A stretch of 64,000 bases of DNA from Planctomycetota bacterium (GTDB taxonomy: Bacteria > Planctomycetota > MHYJ01 > JACQXL01 > JACQZI01). Position 1 is the first letter of the stretch; each line of letters opens with the position of its first letter. Of the stretch, positions 32,744-41,353 are shown piece after piece. The stretch is taken from positions 62,001 to 126,000 of the forward strand of contig JACQZI010000010.1 of NCBI GenBank assembly GCA_016207825.1, written 5' to 3'. The translations under genes and the position numbers were made by a program. The notes under the pieces were generated by a model. It searched no databases. It worked only from the letters and a program-made list of their open reading frames with translations, and was not told the DNA's origin.

Positions 32744-33340
32744 ATGAGCAATACGCCTGACGACATCCAATTAATGGCGCTGGTAAAAGACGGCAATCTT
32801 GACGCCTTCCGCCAGATTATGGAGCGCCACCAGAATTCCTTACTGAACTTTTTCCGGCGTTCGGGCGCTGATATATATAGGGCCGAAGATTGCGTCCAGG
32901 AGACCTTTATAAAGCTCTATAATTACAGGAGGAAATATAAGGCGACTGCTAAGTTTACCACGTTTTTGTATACGCTGGCAAGGCATAGCTGGGCGGATGA
33001 ATGCAGGAAGAATAAATTCCGCCACAGAGACACCCCCTACCTTCGGTATGGGACTCCCTATTATTCGGGTGTCCCCGAAGCGAAGCGGAGCGGGGCAGAG
33101 GACACTGAGGCAATATCGGATTCTAAACAGGATTGTTCGGATAAGAAACTGGATATAGAGATGGCTCTGGGAAAACTATCGGATAAGTTGAGAGAAACAA
33201 TAATATTAAACGTTTACCAGGGGCTTGATTACCAGGAGATTGCCGAGGTCTTGGAAATCCCACTGGGTACGGTGAAGTCGAGGATGTCTGCGGCGTTTGA
33301 GGAGTTAAGAAAAATTTTAGGAGAGGATGAACACGAATGA
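32744..33340 (+). CDS. ECF-type RNA polymerase sigma factor
   Basis: A 198-residue sigma-70 family factor. Region 2 spans ~10-92, with AEDCVQETFIKLYNYRRKY and FTTFLYTLARHSWADECRK. Region 4 spans ~138-192, with LRETIILNVYQGLDYQEIAEVL and LGTVKSRMSAA as the helix-turn-helix. The linker between them is lengthened by a palindromic element (residues ~97-119) in frame. The stop codon lies inside an inverted array of cacgaat units. It is followed after 100 bp by an anti-sigma-like gene, the usual regulator pairing. No Shine-Dalgarno is visible before the ATG. Confidence 0.93.
   Translation: MSNTPDDIQLMALVKDGNLDAFRQIMERHQNSLLNFFRRSGADIYRAEDCVQETFIKLYNYRRKYKATAKFTTFLYTLARHSWADECRKNKFRHRDTPYLRYGTPYYSGVPEAKRSGAEDTEAISDSKQDCSDKKLDIEMALGKLSDKLRETIILNVYQGLDYQEIAEVLEIPLGTVKSRMSAAFEELRKILGEDEHE
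33032..33100. repeat. Dispersed GC-rich element inserted in the sigma factor gene
   Basis: It contains tatgggactccc, attattcgggtgtccccgaa and gcgaagcggagcgggg. This matches, in order, the elements in tsaB and at about 22855-22910. It adds about 23 in-frame codons to the sigma2-sigma4 linker. Confidence 0.75.
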
Positions 33341-33415
33341 CACTAATGGGACGAATACCACGAATATAAATTCTTATTAGTGTAATTCGCTCTTATTCGT
33401 CCTATTCGTGTTAAT
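33328..33415. repeat. Empty inverted array of 9-bp units between sigma and anti-sigma genes
   Basis: The left side reads aacacgaat, gacactaat, gggacgaat, accacgaat. The right side reads attcgctct, tattcgtcc, tattcgtgtt in opposite orientation. It encloses nothing but contains the stop of the sigma gene. Confidence 0.75.
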
Positions 33416-33440
33416 CTTTTAATCTCTCGGAGGAATAAAT

Positions 33441-34895
33441 ATGAAATGCAAATGGCAAGATGAAATAATCGCTTATCTTCAGAATGAGCTGGATGAGGCA
33501 CCCGGGATTAGCTTTGAGCAACACCTTAAAGGCTGCCCGGATTGCTCTAAAAGGCTAGATGATTACCGACAAATCAACCAAAAGCTAAAGTGCGTGCCTC
33601 AAGATACTGTAAAAGGGAATATTCAGGAAAAGGTGTTGGCGGCTATTAAGTCACAACCTTCAACAAAACCCCAACTTCGTCGGGACAACTTAACACACCC
33701 CGTCCCTTCGGGACACCCCTCTCAAGAGGGGATTTTCCCACAAGTCCCCTCTAAAAAGAGGGGATTCAGGGGTGTGTTTATGTTTTCCTCTATCTCAAGC
33801 AAATCGTCAACATTTTTACGTTTGGTAATCGCGGCCGGTATTTTACTTCTGCTGGGCGCAGGGATTTTTATCTTAAGCCAATCACGGGAAATAAAACCCG
33901 TTATCCAAAACACCCCTGCCTGTGCTACGGCAGACAGGCCTGCCAATAGCGAAACCATCACCAAGGCATTGGACTGGCTGGCTAACAATCAGGACGAAAC
34001 GGGCAAGTGGCCCGCGGAGAAATGGGGAGGCGATAAGCAATACGAAATCGCCCTGACTGGGCTTTCAATCATGGCATTGGACGGAGCCGAGCCCAACTTA
34101 AGAAAGAGATACGTTCCTAATATCGATAAAGGAATAAAATACCTGATTGACCGGCAGTCAGCGGATGGAAGCTTCGGACCAAAGTTTACCGGGACGCCTT
34201 ATAACCACGGCATCGCCACGGTCTGTCTCTTGGAAAACTACGCCCTGAGTAAAGATAATAAATTAAAAGCTCCTGTTAATGGAGCGCTAAACTATATCTC
34301 ATGGACTCAAAAAGCAGACGGCGGCTGGGGATATCTGGCAAGCCAGGACGAACTGCCCAATACGGCTGTTTCTTTCTGGTCTATCCATGCGTTGCTCCTG
34401 GCTAATTCCATGGACTTCGGCGATTTAACGCCCTCAATCAAAAAGGGATTCGAGTGGCTCTCCGGCATCTCGGATGAGACAGGCCGGCCGGGCTACAGCA
34501 AGACATCAGAATTCCCATACGGCGCTGAGACGCTTTCGGCGATGACGGCTTTCTGCTACACTTACGGAGGGGAGAAGTATTTGCCGGATAAAGAGAAATA
34601 CCGGAAGCTATTCAATTACCTGTCAGTTGAAACGACCGCGTCAAACGAAGTGAATTATTACCGCTCGTATTTCATGTCATACGTCCGGCATCCGTCCATG
34701 GATGCGTGGCGCAATAACCTCTTTGCCACTTTGTCCAAAACGCAATGCCAGGCCGATATTTTAACAGGCAGTTGGGACCCATCGGATAAATGGGGCGAGG
34801 TGGGCGGCAGGGTTTATACGACAGCCTTGGCATCGCTTTCGCTTGAGGCAACGACGCGGGGAGAACGGCTGAAGAACCAGTTCACTACAAGGTAA
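33441..34895 (+). CDS. Transmembrane anti-sigma factor fused to a prenyltransferase/squalene-oxidase-type repeat domain
   Basis: A 484-residue single-pass membrane protein. The cytoplasmic N-terminus has a zinc anti-sigma motif (His28, Cys32, Cys35 in EQHLKGCPDC). One membrane helix lies at ~126-146. The outer part (~172-470) is an alpha/alpha-barrel repeat domain like those of squalene-hopene cyclase or terpene-type proteins: ALDWLANNQDETGKW, LIDRQSADGSFG, WTQKADGGWGY, GSWDPSDKWGEVGG. It probably holds the upstream sigma factor and senses something in the periplasm. Residues 77-113 are encoded by a dispersed element and 160-168 by another, both in frame. The GGAGG Shine-Dalgarno is strong. 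Confidence 0.9.
   Translation: MKCKWQDEIIAYLQNELDEAPGISFEQHLKGCPDCSKRLDDYRQINQKLKCVPQDTVKGNIQEKVLAAIKSQPSTKPQLRRDNLTHPVPSGHPSQEGIFPQVPSKKRGFRGVFMFSSISSKSSTFLRLVIAAGILLLLGAGIFILSQSREIKPVIQNTPACATADRPANSETITKALDWLANNQDETGKWPAEKWGGDKQYEIALTGLSIMALDGAEPNLRKRYVPNIDKGIKYLIDRQSADGSFGPKFTGTPYNHGIATVCLLENYALSKDNKLKAPVNGALNYISWTQKADGGWGYLASQDELPNTAVSFWSIHALLLANSMDFGDLTPSIKKGFEWLSGISDETGRPGYSKTSEFPYGAETLSAMTAFCYTYGGEKYLPDKEKYRKLFNYLSVETTASNEVNYYRSYFMSYVRHPSMDAWRNNLFATLSKTQCQADILTGSWDPSDKWGEVGGRVYTTALASLSLEATTRGERLKNQFTTR
33669..33779. repeat. Dispersed element inserted in the anti-sigma gene
   Basis: It contains cccgtcccttcgggacaccc, ctctcaagaggggatt and cccctctaaaaagagggg, ending caggggtgtg. An intergenic relative at 51320-51411 has the same order of parts (acacacccctgtcccc, cctcttattagagggg, ctcccctcttgagagggg, gggggtgtg). 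It encodes the linker just before the membrane helix. Confidence 0.8.
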
Positions 34896-34897
34896 AT

Positions 34898-34967
34898 AGT
34901 TTCCGCCACAGAGGCACAGAGGTCACCGAGTGAGAGACAAATTGTTTAATTCTCCACGCCTCAGCGG
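34898..34967. repeat. Weak inverted array before nuoN
   Basis: The units gccacagagg and cacagaggtc face a short cctcagcggt. It is of the cacagag type seen at 20012, but the right side is poor. Confidence 0.35.
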
Positions 34968-36461
34968 TTATATTTGTATCAAATCTCCGATTGACGCCTT
35001 GACGATATTCCAGAGCGGGACCCAATATACGCCCAGGGCCAGAACCGGAATTACAAAGATGACCAGGAGGATTGAATAGTATAAAGAAACGCGTGACGGC
35101 AATCCAGCCGCCTCGGACGGTGTTTCCAGGAACATGGCTCTAATCACACGGGCATAATAATATAACGCGATAACGCTGTTCATCGCTCCGATTACGGCAA
35201 GCCAATACCAGACGTTTATTCCCAGATAATACCAGCCTGTCTCAAGCAAGGCTTTTTCTATAACGGCCTTGAAAATATACAGTTTGCCGATAAATCCGGC
35301 CAGCGGAGGCAATCCGGTTAAAGAAAATAAGAATATTGCCATAATGATACCGACCAAAGGCATCCTCCAGCCAAGCCCGCGATATTCCTTTATATCCGCA
35401 CTGCCTGTTTTTTCCTCTACGGCAATAACCACCAAAAACGCCCCTAAATTCATAAAGAAATACACCACGAAATAGAGGATAACCGCTTCCCATCCTTCCC
35501 GCGTGGATAAAACAACACCCATCAGCATATAGCCGCAATGGGCAATGCTGGAATATGCGAGCAGGCGTTTAAGGTTTGTCTGTTTAAGCGCCCCTAAATT
35601 ACCCACAACCATGGTGAGAATGCTTATTACAATCAGCATCGGCTGCCAGACAAACGCGACATTAAACATAGTAGGCCCGGACGGTTCGAATAAAATCGAT
35701 AAAAACCTGATAAGTATGGCAAAACCTGCCGCCTTGGGCCCGACCGACAAGAAAGCGGTAATCGGGGTGGGAGCGCCTTCGTATACATCCGGACACCACA
35801 TATGGAAAGGCACAGCGGCAATTTTGTAACCGAATCCGACCAATATCAAAAGCGTAATCGTTATCAACAGCGGGCTCGTTGAAGCGCCGCTGAGATATTG
35901 CCTGATTGCCATAAAGTTCGTGCTTCCGGCAACCCCATAAAGCAGTGACATACCGTAAATCATTATGCCGGAGGCAATCGCCCCGTAAATGACGTATTTC
36001 AAACCGGCCTCGCTCGACTTGCTGTTGCCTTTGACAAATGAAGTCAGGATGTAAGAAGAAATACTGACTGTCTCAATGGCGACATAAGCCATTAATAAAT
36101 CATTAGCGCTGACTAATAGGCACATCCCGACCGTGGCAAACAGAAGAATGACGTAATATTCAGGCGCGATTTTATAGGAAGATTTCAAGGAGAATAAAAT
36201 CGTAAAGAACGTTACCGCGATGCAAAACGCCTTAAAGAATATGGTGAATTTTCCCAACGCTATAGCACCGGAAAACAATGTATTTACGACGTCATTATGC
36301 CGGATGGACATCAAAACGACAAACGCCACGACCAAACCCATCAGGGCAAGCGGCGCCGCCATCCGCTTGCCCTTGCAGATGACGACTATAAGGATGACCA
36401 GCGCTTCAATGGACAGGACAAGCTCCGGCGTAAAGTAACGGACGCTTTCTAATAAATTCAT
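34968..36461 (-). CDS. nuoN: NADH-quinone oxidoreductase subunit N
   Basis: An antiporter-like membrane subunit of complex I that contributes a proton channel. It has 497 residues with about 14 hydrophobic helices. The family segments VSISSYILTSFVKGNSKSSEAGLKYVIYGA, KIAAVPFHMWCPDVYEGAPTP and LAYSSIAHCGYMLMG are clear. The buried lysines and the glutamate in VAIETVSI needed for proton transfer are present. It is the last gene of the nuo operon. About 90 bp separate it from nuoM, and a short inverted array fills that gap, the only wide gap in the operon. Confidence 0.96.
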   Translation of the reverse strand: MNLLESVRYFTPELVLSIEALVILIVVICKGKRMAAPLALMGLVVAFVVLMSIRHNDVVNTLFSGAIALGKFTIFFKAFCIAVTFFTILFSLKSSYKIAPEYYVILLFATVGMCLLVSANDLLMAYVAIETVSISSYILTSFVKGNSKSSEAGLKYVIYGAIASGIMIYGMSLLYGVAGSTNFMAIRQYLSGASTSPLLITITLLILVGFGYKIAAVPFHMWCPDVYEGAPTPITAFLSVGPKAAGFAILIRFLSILFEPSGPTMFNVAFVWQPMLIVISILTMVVGNLGALKQTNLKRLLAYSSIAHCGYMLMGVVLSTREGWEAVILYFVVYFFMNLGAFLVVIAVEEKTGSADIKEYRGLGWRMPLVGIIMAIFLFSLTGLPPLAGFIGKLYIFKAVIEKALLETGWYYLGINVWYWLAVIGAMNSVIALYYYARVIRAMFLETPSEAAGLPSRVSLYYSILLVIFVIPVLALGVYWVPLWNIVKASIGDLIQI

Positions 36462-36471
36462 AGTATTACCA

Positions 36472-36552
36472 CGAAAGCACGAAAGATCTCATCACGAAGA
36501 CACGAAAAATAAATATTCCGTGATTTCGTAACCATTTCGTGTTTTAGTGTTC
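36472..36552. repeat. Empty inverted array of 9-bp units between nuoM and nuoN
   Basis: The units accacgaaa, gcacgaaag and cgaagacac on one side face tttcgtaac, catttcgtg and ttttagtg on the other. No gene is enclosed, though it sits inside an otherwise tightly packed operon. Confidence 0.65.
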
Positions 36553-38043
36553 CTATTTAATTAATTTTACCAGCTCGACAACCGAGCCGTTTATCAGGTT
36601 AATTATCGGCGTGGCATAGACGCCGACGTAGATAACTATCAAGCCCAAAGGCACCAGGGTAAACATCTCGCGGAAGTTTATTTCCGGCAAGTCCGCGTAT
36701 TTCTCGTTCAAGAGGCCCAAGAACATCCTCTGCATTGCCCAGAGAAAATATCCGGCGGTCAAGACCACGCCGGTAACCGAGGCGATGGTGAATGCGGTAT
36801 AGACCTTGAATGCGCCCAGGAAAACCAGTATTTCGCTGATGAATCCGCTCAATCCCGGTAATCCCATCGAGGCGAAGAAGGCAAACGAGGTCATCGCGGT
36901 ATACAAAGGCATCCGGCTGGCCAAGCCGCCGAAGCCGTTGATATCGCGGTGATGCGCCCGGTCATAAATAACACCGGCTATCAAGAAGAGCATCGCGCTG
37001 ATACAACCGTGGTTAAACATCTGAAGTATTGCGCCGTTTAATGCCATCTGCGCGCTTTCCGTCGGCGCATTAGCGGCTTTCATTCCGCAGGCCGCGGCAA
37101 TGCCCAAGAGGCAAAAACCCATATGGCTGATGCTGGAATAGGCAATCATGCGCTTCAAATCAGTCTGCGCCATGGTGCACAATGCGCCGTAGATAATATT
37201 TATCATCCCGATGATTGCCATGACGATGGCAAAAGACATAGCCGCTTCCGGCAACATCGGAATTGAAATCCTCAAGATTCCGTAAACGCCCATCTTCAAG
37301 AGTATTGCCGCCAGGATAACGCTGATGGCGGTAGGCGCTTCGGTATGCGCATCCGGCAGCCACGTATGGAACGGGAAAGCCGGTATTTTTATGGCAAAGG
37401 CAATGTATAATCCGATAAATCCAACCAGCCACATTCCGCCTTTGAACATTCCGGCATTTTGAATCAATTGCGGGATGGAAAAAGTATTCGGCGTTGAGGC
37501 AAAATATAACGCCAGCATGACCAAGAGCATCAGGACGCTTCCTAATAAAGTGTAGAGGAAAAACTTGATGGCAGCATATTCACGGCGCGGACCGCCCCAG
37601 ACGCCGATTAAGAAATACATCGGCAGTAATGTCAATTCCCAGAATACGTAAAAGAGAAAAAAGTCCAGCGCGCAGAAAACCCCCATCATGCCGGTATTGA
37701 GAATCATGTAAAGGATGTGATACCCCTTAACTCCTTTCTGGATATTCCAAGAGGCAAACAGCCCCAGGAAACAGACAAGCGGGGTTAAGAGAACCATGAG
37801 AATGCTGATGCCGTCAACTCCCAGATAATACTGGACATTAAAAGCCGGAATCCATTTGTATTGTTCCGTAAGCTGGAAACCGGTTGCATCGTTTTTATAT
37901 ATGGTTAAAAGATAAACTGTCAAAACCAACTGGACGGCCGTAAAGACTATCGATGTCCAGCGGATAGCCTTATGCCATTTGCCGGGCATAAAGAGAAGAA
38001 GAGGCACCGCCATGAGCGGCAGGAATATTAACAGGCTTAACAT
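36553..38043 (-). CDS. nuoM: NADH-quinone oxidoreductase subunit M
   Basis: The second antiporter-like subunit of complex I, with 496 residues. The segments YYLGVDGISILMVLLTPLVCFLG, FYVFWELTLLPMYFLIGVWGG, PAFPFHTWLPDAHTEAPTAISV and MIAYSSISHMGFCLLG are typical of NuoM. The conserved Glu in FWELTLLP and the lysines of the proton path are visible. It starts 21 bp after the nuoL stop. The TEAPTAISV form, rather than TAAPTPVSA, separates it from NuoL and NuoN. Confidence 0.97.
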   Translation of the reverse strand: MLSLLIFLPLMAVPLLLFMPGKWHKAIRWTSIVFTAVQLVLTVYLLTIYKNDATGFQLTEQYKWIPAFNVQYYLGVDGISILMVLLTPLVCFLGLFASWNIQKGVKGYHILYMILNTGMMGVFCALDFFLFYVFWELTLLPMYFLIGVWGGPRREYAAIKFFLYTLLGSVLMLLVMLALYFASTPNTFSIPQLIQNAGMFKGGMWLVGFIGLYIAFAIKIPAFPFHTWLPDAHTEAPTAISVILAAILLKMGVYGILRISIPMLPEAAMSFAIVMAIIGMINIIYGALCTMAQTDLKRMIAYSSISHMGFCLLGIAAACGMKAANAPTESAQMALNGAILQMFNHGCISAMLFLIAGVIYDRAHHRDINGFGGLASRMPLYTAMTSFAFFASMGLPGLSGFISEILVFLGAFKVYTAFTIASVTGVVLTAGYFLWAMQRMFLGLLNEKYADLPEINFREMFTLVPLGLIVIYVGVYATPIINLINGSVVELVKLIK

Positions 38044-38064
38044 AAATTGTCTCCCTTATTTATA

Positions 38065-40092
38065 TCAACTAATTATAATAAGTAAAAACAGGATAACCAA
38101 AACGAACACGCCGCCGGCTGCCCAAGCGAGATAGGTTTTAAGGTTTCCGGTCTGGGTCTGATTAACTGCTTCACCGCTGACCAGAACCGCCTGGCCGGTG
38201 GCGTTCACTGCCCCATCGACAAAGGTCTTATCGGTCCAGCCTGAACCAAAGGCAACGCCGACCGTCCCTTTGCCAAAGGCATTAACAATCCAATCTATGA
38301 TTCCCAAATCTATCTTGTAAGCAAGCAGCCTGTTCAACCGCAAGAGATTATTCACGATAAGCGCCTGATAAATCTCATCCACATAATATTTATTGAGGAG
38401 CAAATTATACGCCAGCGGGAACCTCTGCGCTATCTTAACCGGCAGGTCCTTGCGTTTCATATAAAGATAGTAGGCAATAAAGATACTGAATAATACCACG
38501 ATAACGGAAACAACCATAAGCATAATTTCCAAGCCGGCTTCTGACTGGTGGCTTTCAGCGGGCATTGTCATCTCTTGGTGCGAAGCGAATGCTGGTTCCA
38601 TGAAATGTTCTATATGATTGCCGCCGCCCAAAACATAAGGAATACCAATCCAACCGCCGATGACTGAAAGAATCGCCAACACAATCAAAGGAATGGTCAT
38701 TACCTTGGGCGATTCGTGGATCCCGTTATGCCCGTCATGGCTGTTATGTCCGTTATGTTTCTCGTCGCGGTTTTCTCCGTAGAACGTCACGAACACCAGC
38801 CTGAACATATAAAGCGCGGTCAAGCCGGCGCCAAAAACCCCTGCCACCCAGAGTATCCAATGCCCATTATGGCTGGAAAATGCCTTCCAAAGTATTTCAT
38901 CCTTGCTGAAGAATCCTGATAATCCGGGAATACCGGCAATAGCCAGAGTAGCTATCAGGAATGTCCAGAAGGTTATAGGCATATATTTCTTAAGTCCTCC
39001 CATCTTCCTGATATCCTGCTCACCGCCTGTTCCGTGAATCACACTGCCCGAACCCAGGAAGAGAAGCGCCTTAAAGAATGCATGGGTCATAAGGTGGAAA
39101 ATACCGGAGGCAAATGCACCAACGCCAACGCCGAGGAACATATAACCCAGCTGGCTGATAGTAGAATACGCCAGCACTTTCTTGATATCATTCTGCACGA
39201 GACCAATGGTCCCGGCAAATACAGCCGTGGTGACACCGACAATCGCCACGACCATCATAGCAGTCGGAGTCAATACGAACAGGAAATTCATCCGGGCAAT
39301 CATATAAACGCCAGCCGTAACCATGGTGGCAGCATGGATAAGCGCGCTCACCGGGGTTGGGCCTGCCATGGCATCGGGCAGCCATACATATAATGGTATC
39401 TGGGCTGATTTGCCGGTGGCACCGACGAATAGAAGCAATCCGATAGCGGTTGCCATTGGGGCAAAGACATGGCTGTTTTTCGCTAATCCGGCAAAGTCAA
39501 GCGTTCCGCCGTACCAGAACAACATCAACACCCCAAGAGCGAATCCAAAATCACCGATGCGGTTAACGATGAAGGCTTTCATGCCGGCAATGGCGTTTTC
39601 CTTCTTCTCAAACCAGAATCCGATTAAGAGATACGAACATAACCCCACGCCTTCCCAACCGACAAACATGAGAAGCAGATTATTGCCCATCACCAGGATA
39701 AGCATGGCAAAGGCAAAGAGGTTGAGGAATCCGAAATATCTGGCGTAACGCTTGTCATCCGCCATGTAACCGATGGAATAGACGTGAATCAGGAATCCGA
39801 CACCGCTCACCACCAGCATCATGATAATTGAAAGCGGGTCAATCAGAAAGGCAAAGCTTATCTTAATGCCGCTAAAGCTAATCCAATCATAAAATGACTT
39901 ATCAATCACCCTTTGGGCGGTCGGGAGGTTCATTAAGCCAAAGAACGTTATGGCTGATAAGACAAACGAGCCGAAGATAGTTCCGCAGGCAAGCCAGCTG
40001 ACCAGCTTTTTGGGGAGAAACCTGCCGACCAGCATATTAATCACCGCACCAAATGCCGGCAGCAACGGAATCAGCCACAAATAATCTTGCAT
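38065..40092 (-). CDS. nuoL: NADH-quinone oxidoreductase subunit L
   Basis: The distal antiporter-like subunit of complex I, with 675 residues including the long lateral helix region. Motifs seen are FAFLIDPLSIIMMLVVSGVGFLIHVYSIGYM, WEGVGLCSYLLIGFWFEK, VWLPDAMAGPTPVSALIHAATMVTAGVYM and LAYSTISQLGYMFLG. A His-rich cytoplasmic or periplasmic insert (GHNSHDGHNGIHESPK) lies between helices 13 and 14. The segment ERFPLAYNLLLNKYYVDEIYQ-like near residue 570 is the usual start of the C-terminal extension. It begins 7 bp after the nuoK stop. Confidence 0.97.
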   Translation of the reverse strand: MQDYLWLIPLLPAFGAVINMLVGRFLPKKLVSWLACGTIFGSFVLSAITFFGLMNLPTAQRVIDKSFYDWISFSGIKISFAFLIDPLSIIMMLVVSGVGFLIHVYSIGYMADDKRYARYFGFLNLFAFAMLILVMGNNLLLMFVGWEGVGLCSYLLIGFWFEKKENAIAGMKAFIVNRIGDFGFALGVLMLFWYGGTLDFAGLAKNSHVFAPMATAIGLLLFVGATGKSAQIPLYVWLPDAMAGPTPVSALIHAATMVTAGVYMIARMNFLFVLTPTAMMVVAIVGVTTAVFAGTIGLVQNDIKKVLAYSTISQLGYMFLGVGVGAFASGIFHLMTHAFFKALLFLGSGSVIHGTGGEQDIRKMGGLKKYMPITFWTFLIATLAIAGIPGLSGFFSKDEILWKAFSSHNGHWILWVAGVFGAGLTALYMFRLVFVTFYGENRDEKHNGHNSHDGHNGIHESPKVMTIPLIVLAILSVIGGWIGIPYVLGGGNHIEHFMEPAFASHQEMTMPAESHQSEAGLEIMLMVVSVIVVLFSIFIAYYLYMKRKDLPVKIAQRFPLAYNLLLNKYYVDEIYQALIVNNLLRLNRLLAYKIDLGIIDWIVNAFGKGTVGVAFGSGWTDKTFVDGAVNATGQAVLVSGEAVNQTQTGNLKTYLAWAAGGVFVLVILFLLIIIS

Positions 40093-40099
40093 AATTATA

Positions 40100-40420
40100 T
40101 CAGTGTTTCAAATCGTCCGCTTTATCCACGTCAACGGATTTCAAGTTCCGATAAATATTAAGTATAATGGCAAAAGCCACGGCCGCTTCGGCCGCAGCCA
40201 GGATAATCACGAATATGGCAAAGACCTGCCCGGAAATATTATTCGCCGTGTAACGCGCAAAGGCGACGAAATTGATATTGGTGGAATTGAGAATGAGTTC
40301 GATGCCCATTAATATTGCCACCGCATTCTTGCGCGTTAAGACAATATACAAACCAAGCGCAAACAGTATCGCGCCGATAATTAAATAATGCTGCAAGGGA
40401 TAAGCCTGTAATAATGTCAT
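40100..40420 (-). CDS. nuoK: NADH-quinone oxidoreductase subunit K
   Basis: A small three-helix complex I membrane subunit of 106 residues (YLIIGAILFALGLYIVLTRKNAVAILMGIELILNSTNINFVAFAR). The two buried glutamates needed for proton coupling are seen in MGIELILN and AAEAAVAFAI. Its start overlaps the nuoJ stop by one base, so the pair is translationally coupled. The length is normal for the family. Confidence 0.96.
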   Translation of the reverse strand: MTLLQAYPLQHYLIIGAILFALGLYIVLTRKNAVAILMGIELILNSTNINFVAFARYTANNISGQVFAIFVIILAAAEAAVAFAIILNIYRNLKSVDVDKADDLKH

Positions 40421-40923
40421 TACTTTTTCTCACTCCGGGCTAAATACGCCGCGCCGATAAGCGCGACTAATAACACCACAGAAACCGCTTCAAAAGGCAA
40501 GAGATACTGCCCCATTATCGACATCCCAATCTGAGCCGTGGTCGGAGTATCCTGCAAGGGAACAGTTTCCCACGGAGTCTTTACGATTACCCAGATTAAC
40601 ACCGCCAGTACAGACAGCGATATCAATCCGCCCAGCCACGGTTTCGCCGCGGGATTTGACAGGTTTACATCACTGATTTTATTCGTAAGCATGACCGCAA
40701 AGAGGATTAAAACCAGAATGCCGCCGACGTATATCAGTAGCTGCAGCGCCGCCAGGAAATCAGCCGCTAAAAACACATATAGCCCTGCCACTCCGAAGAA
40801 AGTCAAGAGCAGCGCAAACGCCGAATGGGTAATATTCCTGGAAAACGCCACGATAAAGGCGGAGTTTAGAACCAGCAACACTAACCCATAAAATATAACG
40901 TGGTGAATTATCTCACTTAGCAT
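40420..40923 (-). CDS. nuoJ: NADH-quinone oxidoreductase subunit J
   Basis: A complex I membrane subunit of 167 residues with five predicted helices. The segment LTFFGVAGLYVFLAADFLAALQLLIYVGGILVLILFAVML includes the pi-bulge helix region typical of NuoJ. The C-terminal part (PFEAVSVVLLVALIGAAYLAR) is also typical. It overlaps the end of nuoI by 11 bp. Confidence 0.96.
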   Translation of the reverse strand: MLSEIIHHVIFYGLVLLVLNSAFIVAFSRNITHSAFALLLTFFGVAGLYVFLAADFLAALQLLIYVGGILVLILFAVMLTNKISDVNLSNPAAKPWLGGLISLSVLAVLIWVIVKTPWETVPLQDTPTTAQIGMSIMGQYLLPFEAVSVVLLVALIGAAYLARSEKK

Positions 40924-41353
40924 AATGCTTGATTAATTCCTCGCGCGATAAAGCCGAGTTTTCATGTTCCTTGCTCAAGTAAATCGCCGCGGTCGGGCAG
41001 CCTTCGGCGCAAAACCCGCACTGGATGCACTGGGCGATATTTACGTCAAACTTGGTTACAGTTTTTATCCGCTTCATTGCCTTACCTTCTTTGTTCATAA
41101 CCTTGGCAGGAGCATCACTTTTTTCTCCTTCCAAATCTATACAACTTACCGGGCAGATATTCACGCAATAAAGGCAGCTGATGCATTTATCCGTATCCGC
41201 CTTGACCATCCCTCTAAACCGTTCGGTCATCTGTATCCTTTCTTCCGGATACTGCACGGTTGTGGGTTTGGCGAAAAAGTATTTTATCGTTATCTTCATC
41301 CCTTTGAGGATGCTCCATAACTCCGTTATAATCTGCTTAAAATATTTTATCAT
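40913..41353 (-). CDS. nuoI: NADH-quinone oxidoreductase subunit I (2x[4Fe-4S])
   Basis: The ferredoxin-like subunit that carries clusters N6a and N6b between the redox arm and the quinone site. The 146-residue protein has two complete CxxCxxCxxxC motifs, at Cys57-60-63-67 and Cys109-112-115-119, each followed by CP. The N-terminal helix (IITELWSILKGMKITIKYFF) is the membrane-surface helix. It overlaps the nuoH stop by 4 bp and nuoJ by 11 bp. Confidence 0.97.
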   Translation of the reverse strand: MIKYFKQIITELWSILKGMKITIKYFFAKPTTVQYPEERIQMTERFRGMVKADTDKCISCLYCVNICPVSCIDLEGEKSDAPAKVMNKEGKAMKRIKTVTKFDVNIAQCIQCGFCAEGCPTAAIYLSKEHENSALSREELIKHYAK

